NCBI RefSeq assembly: GCF_029946515.1
Contig: NZ_JARZHH010000096.1
Coordinates: forward strand, 1 to 32,650
DNA length: 32,650 bases
From: Polyangium sp. 6x1
GTDB taxonomy: Bacteria > Myxococcota_A > Polyangia > Polyangiales > Polyangiaceae
Direction: 5' to 3'
This document shows positions 14,574 through 23,294 of the stretch, in pieces. The notes under the pieces are model-generated. The model worked only from the letters and a program-made list of their open reading frames with translations, ran no database searches and had not been told where the DNA came from. Numbering within the stretch: the first letter of the stretch is position 1; every line of letters starts with the position of its first letter. The translations under genes were made by a program, and so were the position numbers.

Positions 14574-15899
14574 ATGCAAAACGGATCGAACGGAGAGACC
14601 GAAAAGGCGTCGGCGACCGTGACGTTGTCTCTCGACCCGGGCCGGGCCCACGAGGACTACGCGGCTGCGTGGGCGGAGGGCCCCGTCGTCACCGTCTCCT
14701 TCACGGACGCGAGCACGGCCGCGGGCGGCGACGAAGGCGGAGCCGATCTCGAGGCCTTCCTCGCGCGCGAGCACCTCTTCGTGTCGCATTACGACGCGGT
14801 GCTCTCCGCCCTGGTCGATGGCCGCTTCTCCTCCGATCGCCGCACGGCGATGACCCCGGAGCAACGCGAGAAATTGCCCCCCGTCATCGAGGAGCTGCGC
14901 CTGCTCTCGGAGTCGCTGCTCTCCAAGGATCCCCCGGATCACACGCGCCTGCGCAAGCTCATCCAGCCGAGCTTCTCGCCGCGCATCATGGAGGTGATGC
15001 GCCCGCGCATCCAGAAGCTCACGGACGACCTGCTCGACGTCGCCGAGCGCGCCGCCGAGGCCCGGGGCGAGCGCGCGCCCGATCGCCGCATGGACCTCAT
15101 CGAGGCCTTCGCGTATCCGATGCCCGTCACGGTCATCTCGGACATGCTCGGCATTCCCCTCGCGGATCGCGCGCAGGTCAAGCAATGGACGGAGAACCTC
15201 GTGCGCGCCGACCGTCGCCGCGTCGGTGGAATGGATTCCGACACGATCGCGAAGCTGCGCCAGTTCATCTCCTATCTGCGGGATCTTTTCGTCATGAAGC
15301 GACAAAGCCCCGTGGAGGACATGATTTCGGACCTCCTGCGGGCCGAGGAGGCGGGCGACAAGCTGAGCGAGGACGAGGTGCTGTCGACGGTGTTTCTCCT
15401 GTACCTCGCCGGGCACGTGACCACGGTGAACCTGATCGGCAACGGGGCCTTCGCGCTGTTTCAGCATCCGACGGAGCTCGCGAAGCTCACGGCGGATCCG
15501 AGCCTCGCGAAGGGCGTCGTCGAGGAGACGCTGCGTTACTGGGGCCCGGTCGATTTCGTCGCCGCGCGCATCGCCAAGGAAGACGTGCACCTCGGCGGGG
15601 CCCGCATCCCGAAAGGCGAGCCCGTCATGGTCGGCCTCGCCGCGGCCAACCGCGACCCCGCGCGCTTCCCGAATCCGAACACGTACGACATCACGCGCGA
15701 GGGCGCGGAGCGGCACGTCGCCTTCGGAAAAGGCATTCACCTCTGCGTGGGCGCGCCGCTGGCGCGGGTGGAAGGCCAGATCGCCTTCGACACGCTCTTC
15801 CGGAGGTTCCCCGCGATGCGCCTCGCCGTGCCGCCCGACGAGGTCCGCTGGAACAAATCCTTCCTGCGGGGCCTCGCGTCGCTGCCGGTCTTGTTCTAG
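14574..15899 (+). CDS. cytochrome P450 with atypical I-helix motif
   Basis: The 441-residue soluble bacterial-type P450 begins at an ATG with GGGAG upstream. Landmarks are the substrate-region motif DPPDHTRLRKL (~119-129), K-helix Glu318-x-x-Arg321, meander ANRDPARFPNP, and the heme loop Phe384-Gly-Lys-Gly-Ile-His-Leu-Cys391-Val-Gly, where Cys391 ligates heme. The I-helix reads Ala279-Gly-His-Val282-Thr-Thr284. The acid normally at position 282, which takes part in proton delivery to bound oxygen, is Val here. It resembles the CYP107-like class that acts on polyketides and other secondary metabolites, but the substrate is unknown. No ferredoxin or reductase gene adjoins. It converges with the truncated haemoglobin gene 20 bases away. 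Confidence 0.93.
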   Translation: MQNGSNGETEKASATVTLSLDPGRAHEDYAAAWAEGPVVTVSFTDASTAAGGDEGGADLEAFLAREHLFVSHYDAVLSALVDGRFSSDRRTAMTPEQREKLPPVIEELRLLSESLLSKDPPDHTRLRKLIQPSFSPRIMEVMRPRIQKLTDDLLDVAERAAEARGERAPDRRMDLIEAFAYPMPVTVISDMLGIPLADRAQVKQWTENLVRADRRRVGGMDSDTIAKLRQFISYLRDLFVMKRQSPVEDMISDLLRAEEAGDKLSEDEVLSTVFLLYLAGHVTTVNLIGNGAFALFQHPTELAKLTADPSLAKGVVEETLRYWGPVDFVAARIAKEDVHLGGARIPKGEPVMVGLAAANRDPARFPNPNTYDITREGAERHVAFGKGIHLCVGAPLARVEGQIAFDTLFRRFPAMRLAVPPDEVRWNKSFLRGLASLPVLF

Positions 15900-15919
15900 C
15901 GGGGAAGGGGAGAGACGGC

Positions 15920-16321
15920 TCAGCCTGGCTGATTGCGCATGAAATCGGCGACGTCGGCCAGGCGGCCGAGGAGGAATGCGCGGAGGTCCGGCGCTACCTC
16001 GACCTCATCCATGGCCGTCGTCATGGCCCGCATCCAGGCGTCCCGCATGGCGATGTCGACGGGCACGCGGGCGTGGCGCATGCGCAGGCGCGGGTGGCCA
16101 TTCTGCGCGATGTAGTCCTGCGGGCCGCCGAGCCAGCCGATGAGGAAAAGGGCGAAGCGGTCGCGGCTGCGGCGGGAGACGCGGCCTTGCTCGTCGAGCT
16201 CGTGCAGCTTGGCGAGCGCGGGTTCGTCGCGGTCCATGGCATCGTAGAAGCGCTCGCAGAGGGTCCGGACGGCGGACGCGCCGCCGAGGCGGTCGAACGG
16301 GGTCTCTTGGGGATCGGGCAT
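15920..16321 (-). CDS. group II truncated haemoglobin
   Basis: The 133-residue protein has the usual length for a 2-over-2 globin. Visible markers are the glycine motif RLGG (~11-14), Tyr26 at the B10 position (RFYDAM), a GWLGGPQDY segment (62-70), proximal His83 in RMRHARVPV, and Trp96 at G8 (DAWMRAM). Tyr B10 with Trp G8 is characteristic of group II (trHbO) proteins. These bind oxygen tightly and are linked to oxygen handling or NO/peroxide chemistry (family knowledge). The ATG complementary to 16319-16321 gives a start at MPDPQETPFDRLGG; longer in-frame extensions are unlike globins. It converges with a P450 gene. Confidence 0.93.
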   Translation of the reverse strand: MPDPQETPFDRLGGASAVRTLCERFYDAMDRDEPALAKLHELDEQGRVSRRSRDRFALFLIGWLGGPQDYIAQNGHPRLRMRHARVPVDIAMRDAWMRAMTTAMDEVEVAPDLRAFLLGRLADVADFMRNQPG

Positions 16322-16455
16322 CGGGGAGGCTGTGTAGCACGCGGGAGCGGGAGCGGGGTCGTGGCTCCGGACGCGGGGTCGGGTTATTCGCCTCCCGTGT
16401 CGGCGCTCTGATAGAGTCCTCACCGTGCGAGCGAGCGCCTCGCACGAGGTGCCCC

Positions 16456-18228
16456 GTGAATACACGCTTCCTCGCTACCTTCAGCACACTCTCGTTCTCC
16501 TGCGCGGCGATGATCGCCGCCTGTTCCGCCGTCGAAGAGCGTCCCGCACCGGGAGACTCCGAGGGCGGCGCCTCGGCGAGCAGCAGCGACTCCGGCCACG
16601 GGGGAGGAGGCGGGACCGGCGGCGACTTGTTGACGGTGGGGAGCGGCGGCGGCGGCACGTGCGGGGCCCAATGCTCGGCCGATCTCCACTCCGTCGTCGA
16701 TTGCAACGGCGTCGTGCAGAAGACATGCCCCGACGATCAGGCCTGCGCCCCCGATCTCTCGTGCGTCCCTGCATGCGAGGCCGCGAAGCTCGCGAAGAGC
16801 ACCGTGGGCTGCGAATACTATGCGCAGACCACCGTGCAATGGTGCTTCGCCCTGTACGTCGTCAACACGTGGACGTCGCCCGTGACCCTCGCTGTCGAGG
16901 CCAACGGCGCGTCGATCGATCTCTCGACCTACGCGCGCATTCCGACGGGCAACGGCCAGGCGATCACCTATGCGCCGCTCCCGAACGGCGAGCTGCCGCC
17001 CAACGAGGTGGCGATCATCTTCCTCGGCGGCTTCAGCTGCCCGGCCGGCATCGAGGCGCCCGGCAGCGCGCCCACCGGCGCGGTCCACATCACGACCTCC
17101 GCGCCCGTCGTGGCGTACGACATCGATCCGTATGGCGGCGGCTCGAGCGCGATCACGAGCGCGACGCTGCTCGTCCCGACGTCGGCGTGGGACACGAATT
17201 ACGTGGCCGTGGCGCCCTGGCCGTTCGGCGACAATTCGCAGCCCCCGAGGCTCACGATCATCGCGGCCGAGGACGGGACGGACGTGACGATCAGCCCCAC
17301 GGCGACCATCGCCCAAGGCTACCTCGACGGTCAACCGGTGGTGGGGACGCCGATGGGCGTGCCGATGACGTATTCGATGATGAAGGGGCAAGCCCTGACC
17401 TTCGAGCAGCAGGCGGAGCTCACGGGCAGCGCCATTCTCTCGACGAAGCCGGTCGGGGTCATCGGCAGCTCCGGATGCATCAACATCGACGCCTGCTGCT
17501 GCGACGGCGCGCACCAGCAGATCCCGCCCGTCCGCGCGCTCGGGAGCGAGTACGTCGGCGTGCGCTACCGCAACCGGATCGACGGGAAGGAGGAGAGCGC
17601 GCCGTGGAGGCTCGTCGGCGCCGTCGACGGGACGACGCTCACGTACGAGCCGGCCCCGCCGGCCGGCGCTCCGCTCACGCTCGGCTCGGGGGAGAGCGCC
17701 TCGTTCCGGTCGCCGGGGCCGTTCGTCGTACGCAGCCAGGACGACGACCACCCGTTCTATTTCGCCGGCTACATGACGGGCGGCGGGGACTTCGACAGCA
17801 TCGGCGATCCGGAGTTCGTGAACATGATTCCTGCGAAGCAATACCTCTCCAAGTATGTGTTCTTCGCGGATCCGACGTATCCCGAGACGAACCTCGTCCT
17901 CGTCCGCTCGAAGGCGAGCGACGGGACCTTCAAGGATGTGGTCCTCGATTGCGCCGGAGCGATCCAGGGCTTCGCGCCGCTCGGGCTCTCGGGTGATTAC
18001 GAGTATGCGCGCTTCGACCTCGTGCGGAACAATTTCGAGAAGCAGGGGAATTGCGACAACGGGCGGCGCGAGATCCACAGCGAGGCCCCGTTCGGGCTCA
18101 CGGTCTGGGGCTGGGGGACGAACGCGACGCAGCCGGGGTTCCTGTCCACGTATGTGAGCTACGCGTATCCGGCCGGCGCAGGCGTGCAGTCGATCAATCA
18201 AGTCGTGGTGCCGCCTGTTCCAAAGTGA
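16456..18228 (+). CDS. IgGFc-binding-type surface lipoprotein
   Basis: The 590-residue protein starts at GTG (16456). It has a signal peptide with lipobox MIAAC (Cys23), a Ser/Gly-rich stalk (~30-65), and a small Cys-containing region (~70-125; CGAQCSADLHSVVDC). A large beta-rich domain follows that matches the IgGFc-binding N-terminal family. Its hallmarks are the INIDACCCDGAHQQIPPV segment followed by ALGSEYVGVRYRNR, and repeated Ala/Gly-rich strands such as PVVAYDIDPYGGGSSAITSA. In bacteria this domain is found in many large surface proteins without a proven ligand, so the name describes homology rather than activity. A -10-like TAGAGT (16412-16417) lies upstream. The following unknown lipoprotein is 60 bases downstream and may be co-expressed. 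Confidence 0.85.
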   Translation: MNTRFLATFSTLSFSCAAMIAACSAVEERPAPGDSEGGASASSSDSGHGGGGGTGGDLLTVGSGGGGTCGAQCSADLHSVVDCNGVVQKTCPDDQACAPDLSCVPACEAAKLAKSTVGCEYYAQTTVQWCFALYVVNTWTSPVTLAVEANGASIDLSTYARIPTGNGQAITYAPLPNGELPPNEVAIIFLGGFSCPAGIEAPGSAPTGAVHITTSAPVVAYDIDPYGGGSSAITSATLLVPTSAWDTNYVAVAPWPFGDNSQPPRLTIIAAEDGTDVTISPTATIAQGYLDGQPVVGTPMGVPMTYSMMKGQALTFEQQAELTGSAILSTKPVGVIGSSGCINIDACCCDGAHQQIPPVRALGSEYVGVRYRNRIDGKEESAPWRLVGAVDGTTLTYEPAPPAGAPLTLGSGESASFRSPGPFVVRSQDDDHPFYFAGYMTGGGDFDSIGDPEFVNMIPAKQYLSKYVFFADPTYPETNLVLVRSKASDGTFKDVVLDCAGAIQGFAPLGLSGDYEYARFDLVRNNFEKQGNCDNGRREIHSEAPFGLTVWGWGTNATQPGFLSTYVSYAYPAGAGVQSINQVVVPPVPK

Positions 18229-18288
18229 GAATGCGGCCGTGCGGGCCGCGGATTGCATCCCGGCTTGACCCCGTGGAAGAGAGTGAAC

Positions 18289-18972
18289 ATGCGCATTCGC
18301 CCTTCGATCGTGCTCTTGTCGATCGCCCTCGCGGGATGCGGCGGCGCCGCGTCACCGGGCGGGTCCCACGTGGAGCCGCCGGGGGGGTCCTGCGTGGAGC
18401 CCGCGAAGGTTCAGAAGCTCCAGGACGCGCTCGTCGCGAAAAACGGCGAGAGCCTCGCGTCAGCGGTCGCGCGCGCCCTGGGCACGCCCGGGTACGAGCG
18501 GATCACGCCCGCCGTCGTCCACGAATTCATCCCCGGATTGTCCCCTGAGAATCCCAGGTCCGACCGTCCTCCGCCCACGGTGCTCGCCAAGTCCCCGGAG
18601 CGTGGCCTGCTCTCGGAGGAGGCCATCGTGGCCACGCCGGCGGCCGAGAATGCGCCCTCGAAGATCGTGTTTGGCACGACCGCATGCTCGGCCGGGAGCT
18701 CCTGTGGCTGTAGTCTCCGTCCGGAATACCACTTCGCCTCCGCCCCCGGCGGCCGGGTGGTGATCCTCCGCCTGAACCCCCAGATTCATAGCGACGACAA
18801 GGTCTTGCAATGCGGCCCGTGCGGCTTCGGGTGCGGGATGCCGTCGCCGCCGCCGATCCCGACTTCGTACGTCCTGCCGGTGGACGACGTGTCGAAGGTG
18901 GAGATCATCGATGTGCCTTATGAATGGCACCGCTTGCATGTGGATTGCGAGAAGATGATTCCCGCGCCCTGA
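18289..18972 (+). CDS. lipoprotein of unknown function, cysteine-rich C-terminal half
   Basis: The 227-residue protein has a signal peptide and lipobox SIALAGC (Cys17). Residues ~30-100 are helical and polar. The C-terminal half carries clustered cysteines (TTACSAGSSCGCSL, then LQCGPCGFGCGM) and short beta-like strands ending DVPYEWHRLHVDC. Cys spacing suggests disulphides or a metal site, but I recognise no family. The ATG at 18289 was chosen because the signal peptide begins there and a purine-rich AGAGAG lies just upstream. An in-frame longer start at 18253 lacks such support. It lies downstream of the IgGFc-type lipoprotein on the same strand. Confidence 0.75.
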   Translation: MRIRPSIVLLSIALAGCGGAASPGGSHVEPPGGSCVEPAKVQKLQDALVAKNGESLASAVARALGTPGYERITPAVVHEFIPGLSPENPRSDRPPPTVLAKSPERGLLSEEAIVATPAAENAPSKIVFGTTACSAGSSCGCSLRPEYHFASAPGGRVVILRLNPQIHSDDKVLQCGPCGFGCGMPSPPPIPTSYVLPVDDVSKVEIIDVPYEWHRLHVDCEKMIPAP

Positions 18973-19027
18973 CCATCCGGATGCGTCCACCGCGTCCGTG
19001 GATCGATCGTTTTGGAGCGCTCGCGCG

Positions 19028-19696
19028 TCAGCGGTGGTTCGGCAGCTCTTTCTTGAGCCGAACGAAGAAATCGATGATGTCGTCCTTGGCCTGGCCCTTC
19101 CCGAGCCACGAGGGGACGGAGCCCCCGACATCGAGGTGGAAGCGGTAGACGGCGCGGGTGCCCTTGCCGCCGTCGGGCTCGAGCCGCCAGCCGCCCTCGT
19201 GCTTGCTCACGCGGACCACGTCTTCCACGGGCTTCGGCCCGCGCTCGTTGGCGGTGACGAAGCGCATCCAGAGAATCGGGCCCTCGGCGCCCCAGGTGAC
19301 CTGGAGGGTGTAGTCGCGATCGTCGATCACCGGAAGATCGAGCCGCTGATAGACCAGCAGAGAGTCGGCGTTGCGGGCGAGGACCTTGTTCTCCTTGAGG
19401 TGCGATTGCCACTTCTGGTGGCTCGCGTAATCGAGCAGCGCGCGGCGCACCTGGTCGGGCGGCGCCGGGAGGCTCGCCTCGGCCGCGAACTCGACGCCGG
19501 AGCGCTTGTCGCGGTGGTGGACGCGGACGCCCTTCTCCTCGCCGAGGAGCGTGAACCCCTCCGACGCGAGCGCGCTCGCGGGCGCCGGAGCGCGTCCCGA
19601 CGACGCAGCCCCAGCCTGCGCGGCCGGGGGAGGCTCGGCCGACGCAGCCAGAGGCGCGAGGGCGACCAGGGTGGCGACAAAGGTCCAGCGTCTCAT
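19028..19696 (-). CDS. exported START-domain (lipid-binding fold) protein
   Basis: The 222-residue protein starts at the ATG complementary to 19694-19696, preceded by a strong GAGGAGG ribosome-binding site. The signal peptide is short (MRRWTFVATLVALAPLAASA). After an Ala/Pro linker, residues ~50-222 have the START/SRPBCC pattern: VRVHHRDKRSGVEFAAEASL, LLDYASHQKWQSHL, a strand with DDRDYTLQVTW, and a C-terminal amphipathic helix KDDIIDFFVRLKKEL. Such domains bind lipids or other hydrophobic ligands in a cavity. Ligand and partner are unknown. The open frame continues 5' for ~140 codons, but that part is Arg/Pro-rich and lies before the signal peptide, so it is not included. Confidence 0.85.
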   Translation of the reverse strand: MRRWTFVATLVALAPLAASAEPPPAAQAGAASSGRAPAPASALASEGFTLLGEEKGVRVHHRDKRSGVEFAAEASLPAPPDQVRRALLDYASHQKWQSHLKENKVLARNADSLLVYQRLDLPVIDDRDYTLQVTWGAEGPILWMRFVTANERGPKPVEDVVRVSKHEGGWRLEPDGGKGTRAVYRFHLDVGGSVPSWLGKGQAKDDIIDFFVRLKKELPNHR

Positions 19697-20100
19697 CGTC
19701 TGTGTCCTCCTCGAAGTCGGTGGAGAAAAGAGGTTCGACCCCCGGCGCCGCTGGGGATCCCACGGGATCACTCCTTCGGCGGCGAGCAGCCCCGGCGTTC
19801 CCGGCGCCCGCGGATCGAACGTATCTGAAACGGACAGTCGTGTCCACTTGAACCACGGCGCAGGAGGCAAGCTCGCACGAGGGGCCCTGATCGCCCGGGA
19901 CGGGCGTGGGTGACTTGGGGAAAACCATTCCATCGATTCCCGGTCGCCTACGCGCGCCCAATCGCCTGCGCTCGCCCGGAAGCACGGGATCCGCTCGCGC
20001 CAGCGCTGTGCCCCCGCTCGCGCTTGCGCGGCCGCTTGGGCTCGCACGTCCGATTTTTGCCACGGACGCAACGGGTTTTCTGATAGCCTCCCTGCGAGCG
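19697..20100. other. divergent intergenic region without a recognised gene
   Basis: About 400 bases between the START-domain gene (minus) and the STAS/SEC14-like gene (plus). Reading both strands, I see only low-complexity open frames and no RNA gene. The SD sequence for the minus gene is near 19700-19712. A -10-like TAGCCT at 20084-20089 lies 11 bases before the plus-strand ATG. Other regulatory sites are not apparent. Confidence 0.5.
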
Positions 20101-20550
20101 ATGCGCGTCCGGCCAAGCGAGCAATGGCAGCCTTTTGGCACGCACATGCACAGGTTCGAGCCGCCCGACCTGTACATCGTGCGCGTGCGAGGGAACGTGC
20201 TGGGGGATGACATGCGCACGCAGATCGAGGCGCTCCGCGCGCTCTCTCAATACACCGGTGGCGGCATTTTCTGGATCGCCGACGTCACGGCGATGGGCGC
20301 CCTCACACCCGAGGCGCGACGCGCGGCCGCGGGAGGCGGTCACGATGATGTGCGCGCGATCCTCCGCGGCTCGGCGGTCGTCGGCGCATCGTTCGCGACG
20401 CGCGTCGTGGCGACCCTCTTGCTACGCGCCGTGCGCGCCCTGAAGCCGGACAAGCACCGGCCCGTGGCATTCGTCGAAACGGAAGCCGAGGCGCGCGCCT
20501 TTCTGGCCCCGTACCGCAAGCACGGGGCCGGCGCATCCGCCACGCCCTAG
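20101..20550 (+). CDS. small STAS/SEC14-like (SpoIIAA-like) protein
   Basis: The 149-residue soluble protein has a beta-alpha layout resembling SpoIIAA-like proteins: an N-terminal strand LYIVRVRGNVLGDDM, a helix QIEALRALSQY, a strand GIFWIADVTAMGALTPEARR where STAS proteins place the phospho-acceptor loop, and further helices. No catalytic motif is visible. The ATG at 20101 is taken because an earlier in-frame start (19906) would add an unrelated Pro/Arg-rich segment and because TAGCCT lies 11 bases before it. It may be leaderless. Other small STAS-like proteins act in partner-switching regulation; here no partner is adjacent. The family assignment is tentative. Confidence 0.7.
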   Translation: MRVRPSEQWQPFGTHMHRFEPPDLYIVRVRGNVLGDDMRTQIEALRALSQYTGGGIFWIADVTAMGALTPEARRAAAGGGHDDVRAILRGSAVVGASFATRVVATLLLRAVRALKPDKHRPVAFVETEAEARAFLAPYRKHGAGASATP

Positions 20551-20569
20551 GCGCAGAGAGTAAGCGCCC

Positions 20570-21886
20570 TCAACCCTGCTTGTTCGTCGTCTGCCCGAGG
20601 CCCGAGGCGATCTCCGGCAAGATACCGAGCCGGACGTAGATCGGCCGCGCCGCGCGGCGCAGCGCGGGCAATTTGTGCAGAAAGACCGCCACCCCGACGA
20701 GCGTCACGACGCCGCCGAGTCGCACCGTCATCGGCGCGCCGAAACGCGCCCCGAGCCAGCCTGCCGCGAGGCTCCCGAACGGGGCCATGCCGAAGAACGC
20801 CATCGTGTAAAAGCTCATCACGCGGCCGCGTTTGTCCTCGTCGACGAGCGTTTGCAGCAGCGTATTGCTCGCCGCCATCTGCACCATCATGCCGCCGCCG
20901 ACGACCCCCATGAGCAGCATGGAGAGCACGAGCCACCTCGAATACGAGAAGGCGACGAGCCCCGCGCCGAAGAGCGCTCCGGCGATGGCCATCGTGCGCC
21001 CGAGGCCGAGCACGTTGCGGCGCGACGCCAGCATGAGCGCCCCCGCGACCGCGCCCACGCCCGAGGCCCCCATCAGGAGCCCGAGGGAATGGGGGCCGCC
21101 GCCGAGGACACGCGCGGCGAAGACGGGCATCAACACCGCGTACGGCACGCCCGTGAGGCTCACGAGCGCGAGCAGGAGCAGAATGGCGCGAATGGGCGCG
21201 AACGAGGCCGCATAACGGAATCCCTCCCTGAGCTCGGCGAACACGCGGCTCCGCGCGGGCGTTTGCGCCGCGGGCCTGAGGTGCATCATGAGCAGCGACG
21301 CGATGACGGCCAGGTAGCTGACGGCGTCGATCGCGAAGCAGGTCCCTTCGCCGACCGCCGCGATGAGCACGCCCGCCACGGAGGGGCCGAGCAGCCGCGC
21401 GGCGTTGACCATGGAGGAGTTCAATGCGATCGCATTCGGCAGATCCGCCCGCTCCTCCACCATCTCGACGACGAACGCCTGCCTCGCCGGCGTATCGAAG
21501 GCGTTGATGAGCCCCTGGAACGCCGAGAGCGCGAGCACGTGCCCGACGGTGATCGTGTGGGTGAGCGAAAAGAACGCGAGGAGCGCCGATTGCACCATCG
21601 CGAGCGCCTGCGTGACGACGAGCATGCGGTGACGGTCCCAGCGGTCGACGAGCACGCCCCCGAGCGGCGCGAGGACGAACGTGGGAATTTGACCGGCGAA
21701 GCCGACGAGGCCGAGCATGAGCGCCGAGTCCGTGAGCCGATACACGAGCCAGCTCGTGGCGACGCGCGTGAGCCACGTCCCGATGAGCGAGATGCCCTGT
21801 CCGAAGAAAAACAGCCGATAATTGCGGTACGAGAGCGCCCGTCCCATGGCCCGCAGGGTCGATTCGCCGGGCGCCTTCGGCCTCAC
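20570..21886 (-). CDS. MFS-type exporter (EntS-like class)
   Basis: The 438-residue integral membrane protein has about twelve hydrophobic segments. The N-terminus RNYRLFFFGQGISLIGTWLT is typical of the MFS_3/EntS class, and an MFS loop motif with GGVLVDRWDRHRML lies between helices 2 and 3. The internal loop (~residues 205-225) is polar, as expected between two six-helix halves. Related proteins export siderophores, drugs or other small molecules by proton antiport (family knowledge). The substrate is unknown, and no biosynthetic cluster is adjacent. The start is GTG (complement of 21884-21886); an ATG 13 codons downstream is an alternative. It converges with the STAS-like gene. Confidence 0.9.
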   Translation of the reverse strand: MRPKAPGESTLRAMGRALSYRNYRLFFFGQGISLIGTWLTRVATSWLVYRLTDSALMLGLVGFAGQIPTFVLAPLGGVLVDRWDRHRMLVVTQALAMVQSALLAFFSLTHTITVGHVLALSAFQGLINAFDTPARQAFVVEMVEERADLPNAIALNSSMVNAARLLGPSVAGVLIAAVGEGTCFAIDAVSYLAVIASLLMMHLRPAAQTPARSRVFAELREGFRYAASFAPIRAILLLLALVSLTGVPYAVLMPVFAARVLGGGPHSLGLLMGASGVGAVAGALMLASRRNVLGLGRTMAIAGALFGAGLVAFSYSRWLVLSMLLMGVVGGGMMVQMAASNTLLQTLVDEDKRGRVMSFYTMAFFGMAPFGSLAAGWLGARFGAPMTVRLGGVVTLVGVAVFLHKLPALRRAARPIYVRLGILPEIASGLGQTTNKQG

Positions 21887-22089
21887 GAGGTAGCGACCTC
21901 AGGTGGAAAGGGGCGCATCATGGGACGCTCGCGGGAGGTTGCCACGGCCGTGGATCGGCCACAAGGGCGCCAGGGTGCGGGGCGTCGCGACGCGGACGCC
22001 CGGGACGAGTTTCTGGTGTAAGCAGCCGCGATCTCGTACGTTCCGGCTCCACCGCTCGTCTTCGCTACCACTCGTCGAGGAAATGCCCC

Positions 22090-22419
22090 ATGAACAGACG
22101 CGTGCTCGGGATGTTGGGTCTTTCTCTGTGGGCGCTCGCCGCGCTCGCCTGCGCCGGCGCGTCCCCGGGCGACGTGGGCAGCGCGCAGCCACAGCCGGAC
22201 ACCACGTGCCAGTCGGACGACGATTGCGTCATCGTCGAGACCGGGTGCTGCGACCACTGCAACGGCGGAAAGGCCGAGGCGTTCAACAAGGCGCACGCCG
22301 ACGCGCACCGCCCGCGAGACTGCCAGAATCACGGGTGTACCCGCCTCGGATGCGGCGACGCCGTCGCCGCGTGCGTCGACAACACGTGTCAGGCCAAGAT
22401 CCTGCCGCTCGGGTCCTGA
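22090..22419 (+). CDS. small cysteine-rich lipoprotein, function unknown
   Basis: The 109-residue protein has a signal peptide, lipobox LAALAC (Cys21) and an ATG preceded by GAGGAA. The mature part carries a cysteine pattern (TTCQSDDDCVIVETGCCDHC, then DCQNHGCTRLGC, then ACVDNTC) that suggests several disulphides. Short proteins with a C-x3-DDC start followed by a CC pair are common among uncharacterised myxobacterial lipoproteins. Function cannot be inferred. A second lipoprotein gene follows after about 60 bases. Confidence 0.78.
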   Translation: MNRRVLGMLGLSLWALAALACAGASPGDVGSAQPQPDTTCQSDDDCVIVETGCCDHCNGGKAEAFNKAHADAHRPRDCQNHGCTRLGCGDAVAACVDNTCQAKILPLGS

Positions 22420-22480
22420 GCATCCGCATCCTCTCGGCGTGAGAAACGCGCGGCGGGATGGTAACCTGAAGGCCGTTCGC

Positions 22481-23275
22481 ATGTTTCGCCCTGCCCACGC
22501 GCTCGCGCCCACGACGCTCGCCGCTCTCCTCGTCGCGGCTTGCGGCTCGCCCCCGAGCCCCCGCGCCTCGGCGCCGCCGCGAGCGCCCTCTGCCGCGGTC
22601 GCGGGCGACCCCCCAGCCGTGGCGTGTGCGCGCCTCGAAGAAGTGCTCGACGCCGAGATGCGCGACGTGCCCGCCGCCGAGATTCGCTCGACGACGCCCA
22701 TGCCACGCGTCGAGGCGTTGATGCATAGGCTCGAACGATCCTGCGACAACGCCGAGCAGCTCGCCGACGCGCTCACCGACCCCACGCTCGCTTCCGAGGC
22801 GGACACGTTCAGGCTGGCGACGGCGTATCTGCTGCTCACGACGGCGCACATCTTCGGGCTTTCGCACCAAGGCGAGCCGGATCTCGCCCCGTTCGATCAC
22901 GCGGCCGACGTCGCGGCGCGCCAGCGCGAGCTCGCCTATCGGAGCGCGCGGGCGCGCTGCAAAGACGACGGGTCCCGCGAGCAATCGCCAGAATGGGGGG
23001 AGGCGCTCCAGGCCACGTTGAAAGAGGTCACGCCTGCCATCGACGGCTGCTACCTCGAAGAGAAATCGCGTTCTCCCGATCGCAAGATAGGGAAGGTGGA
23101 GATCAAGCTCCACATCGACCCCGAGGGGCGCGTCGAGCTCGCTGGTCCGATCGGATACTCCGCGCTCCACCCCGCGAGCCCTGCGTTCGTGCACTGCCTC
23201 GTCCGCGTGTTCGATCCTTTGCACTTCGCGCCCCCGACAGGCCGCGCCGTCGTGGTCCTCCCGCTCATCGAATGA
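22481..23275 (+). CDS. lipoprotein with AgmX/TonB-like C-terminal domain
   Basis: The 264-residue protein has a signal peptide with lipobox LLVAAC, a short Pro/Ala linker, and a helical middle (~50-170) with two to three cysteines. The C-terminal domain (~185-264) follows the AgmX/PglI C-terminal pattern: a CY pair near AIDGCYLEEKSR, strands GKVEIKLHIDPEGRVEL, a second Cys in FVHCLVRV, and a final Phe-Asp-Pro-Leu-His-Phe-like segment. In myxobacteria these domains occur in gliding-related and other envelope proteins and resemble the TonB C-terminus (family knowledge). A -10-like TAACCT lies at 22462-22467, 13 bases before the ATG. It may be co-transcribed with the next gene, 19 bases downstream. 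Confidence 0.8.
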   Translation: MFRPAHALAPTTLAALLVAACGSPPSPRASAPPRAPSAAVAGDPPAVACARLEEVLDAEMRDVPAAEIRSTTPMPRVEALMHRLERSCDNAEQLADALTDPTLASEADTFRLATAYLLLTTAHIFGLSHQGEPDLAPFDHAADVAARQRELAYRSARARCKDDGSREQSPEWGEALQATLKEVTPAIDGCYLEEKSRSPDRKIGKVEIKLHIDPEGRVELAGPIGYSALHPASPAFVHCLVRVFDPLHFAPPTGRAVVVLPLIE

Positions 23276-23294
23276 ACGATCCTGACGAACTCCG

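Noticed and set aside
18233-18249. GCGGCC/GGCCGC hairpin after the IgGFc-type gene as a terminator
   Set aside because: The stem is only six base pairs and is not followed by a U-run; such hairpins are expected by chance at this GC content.
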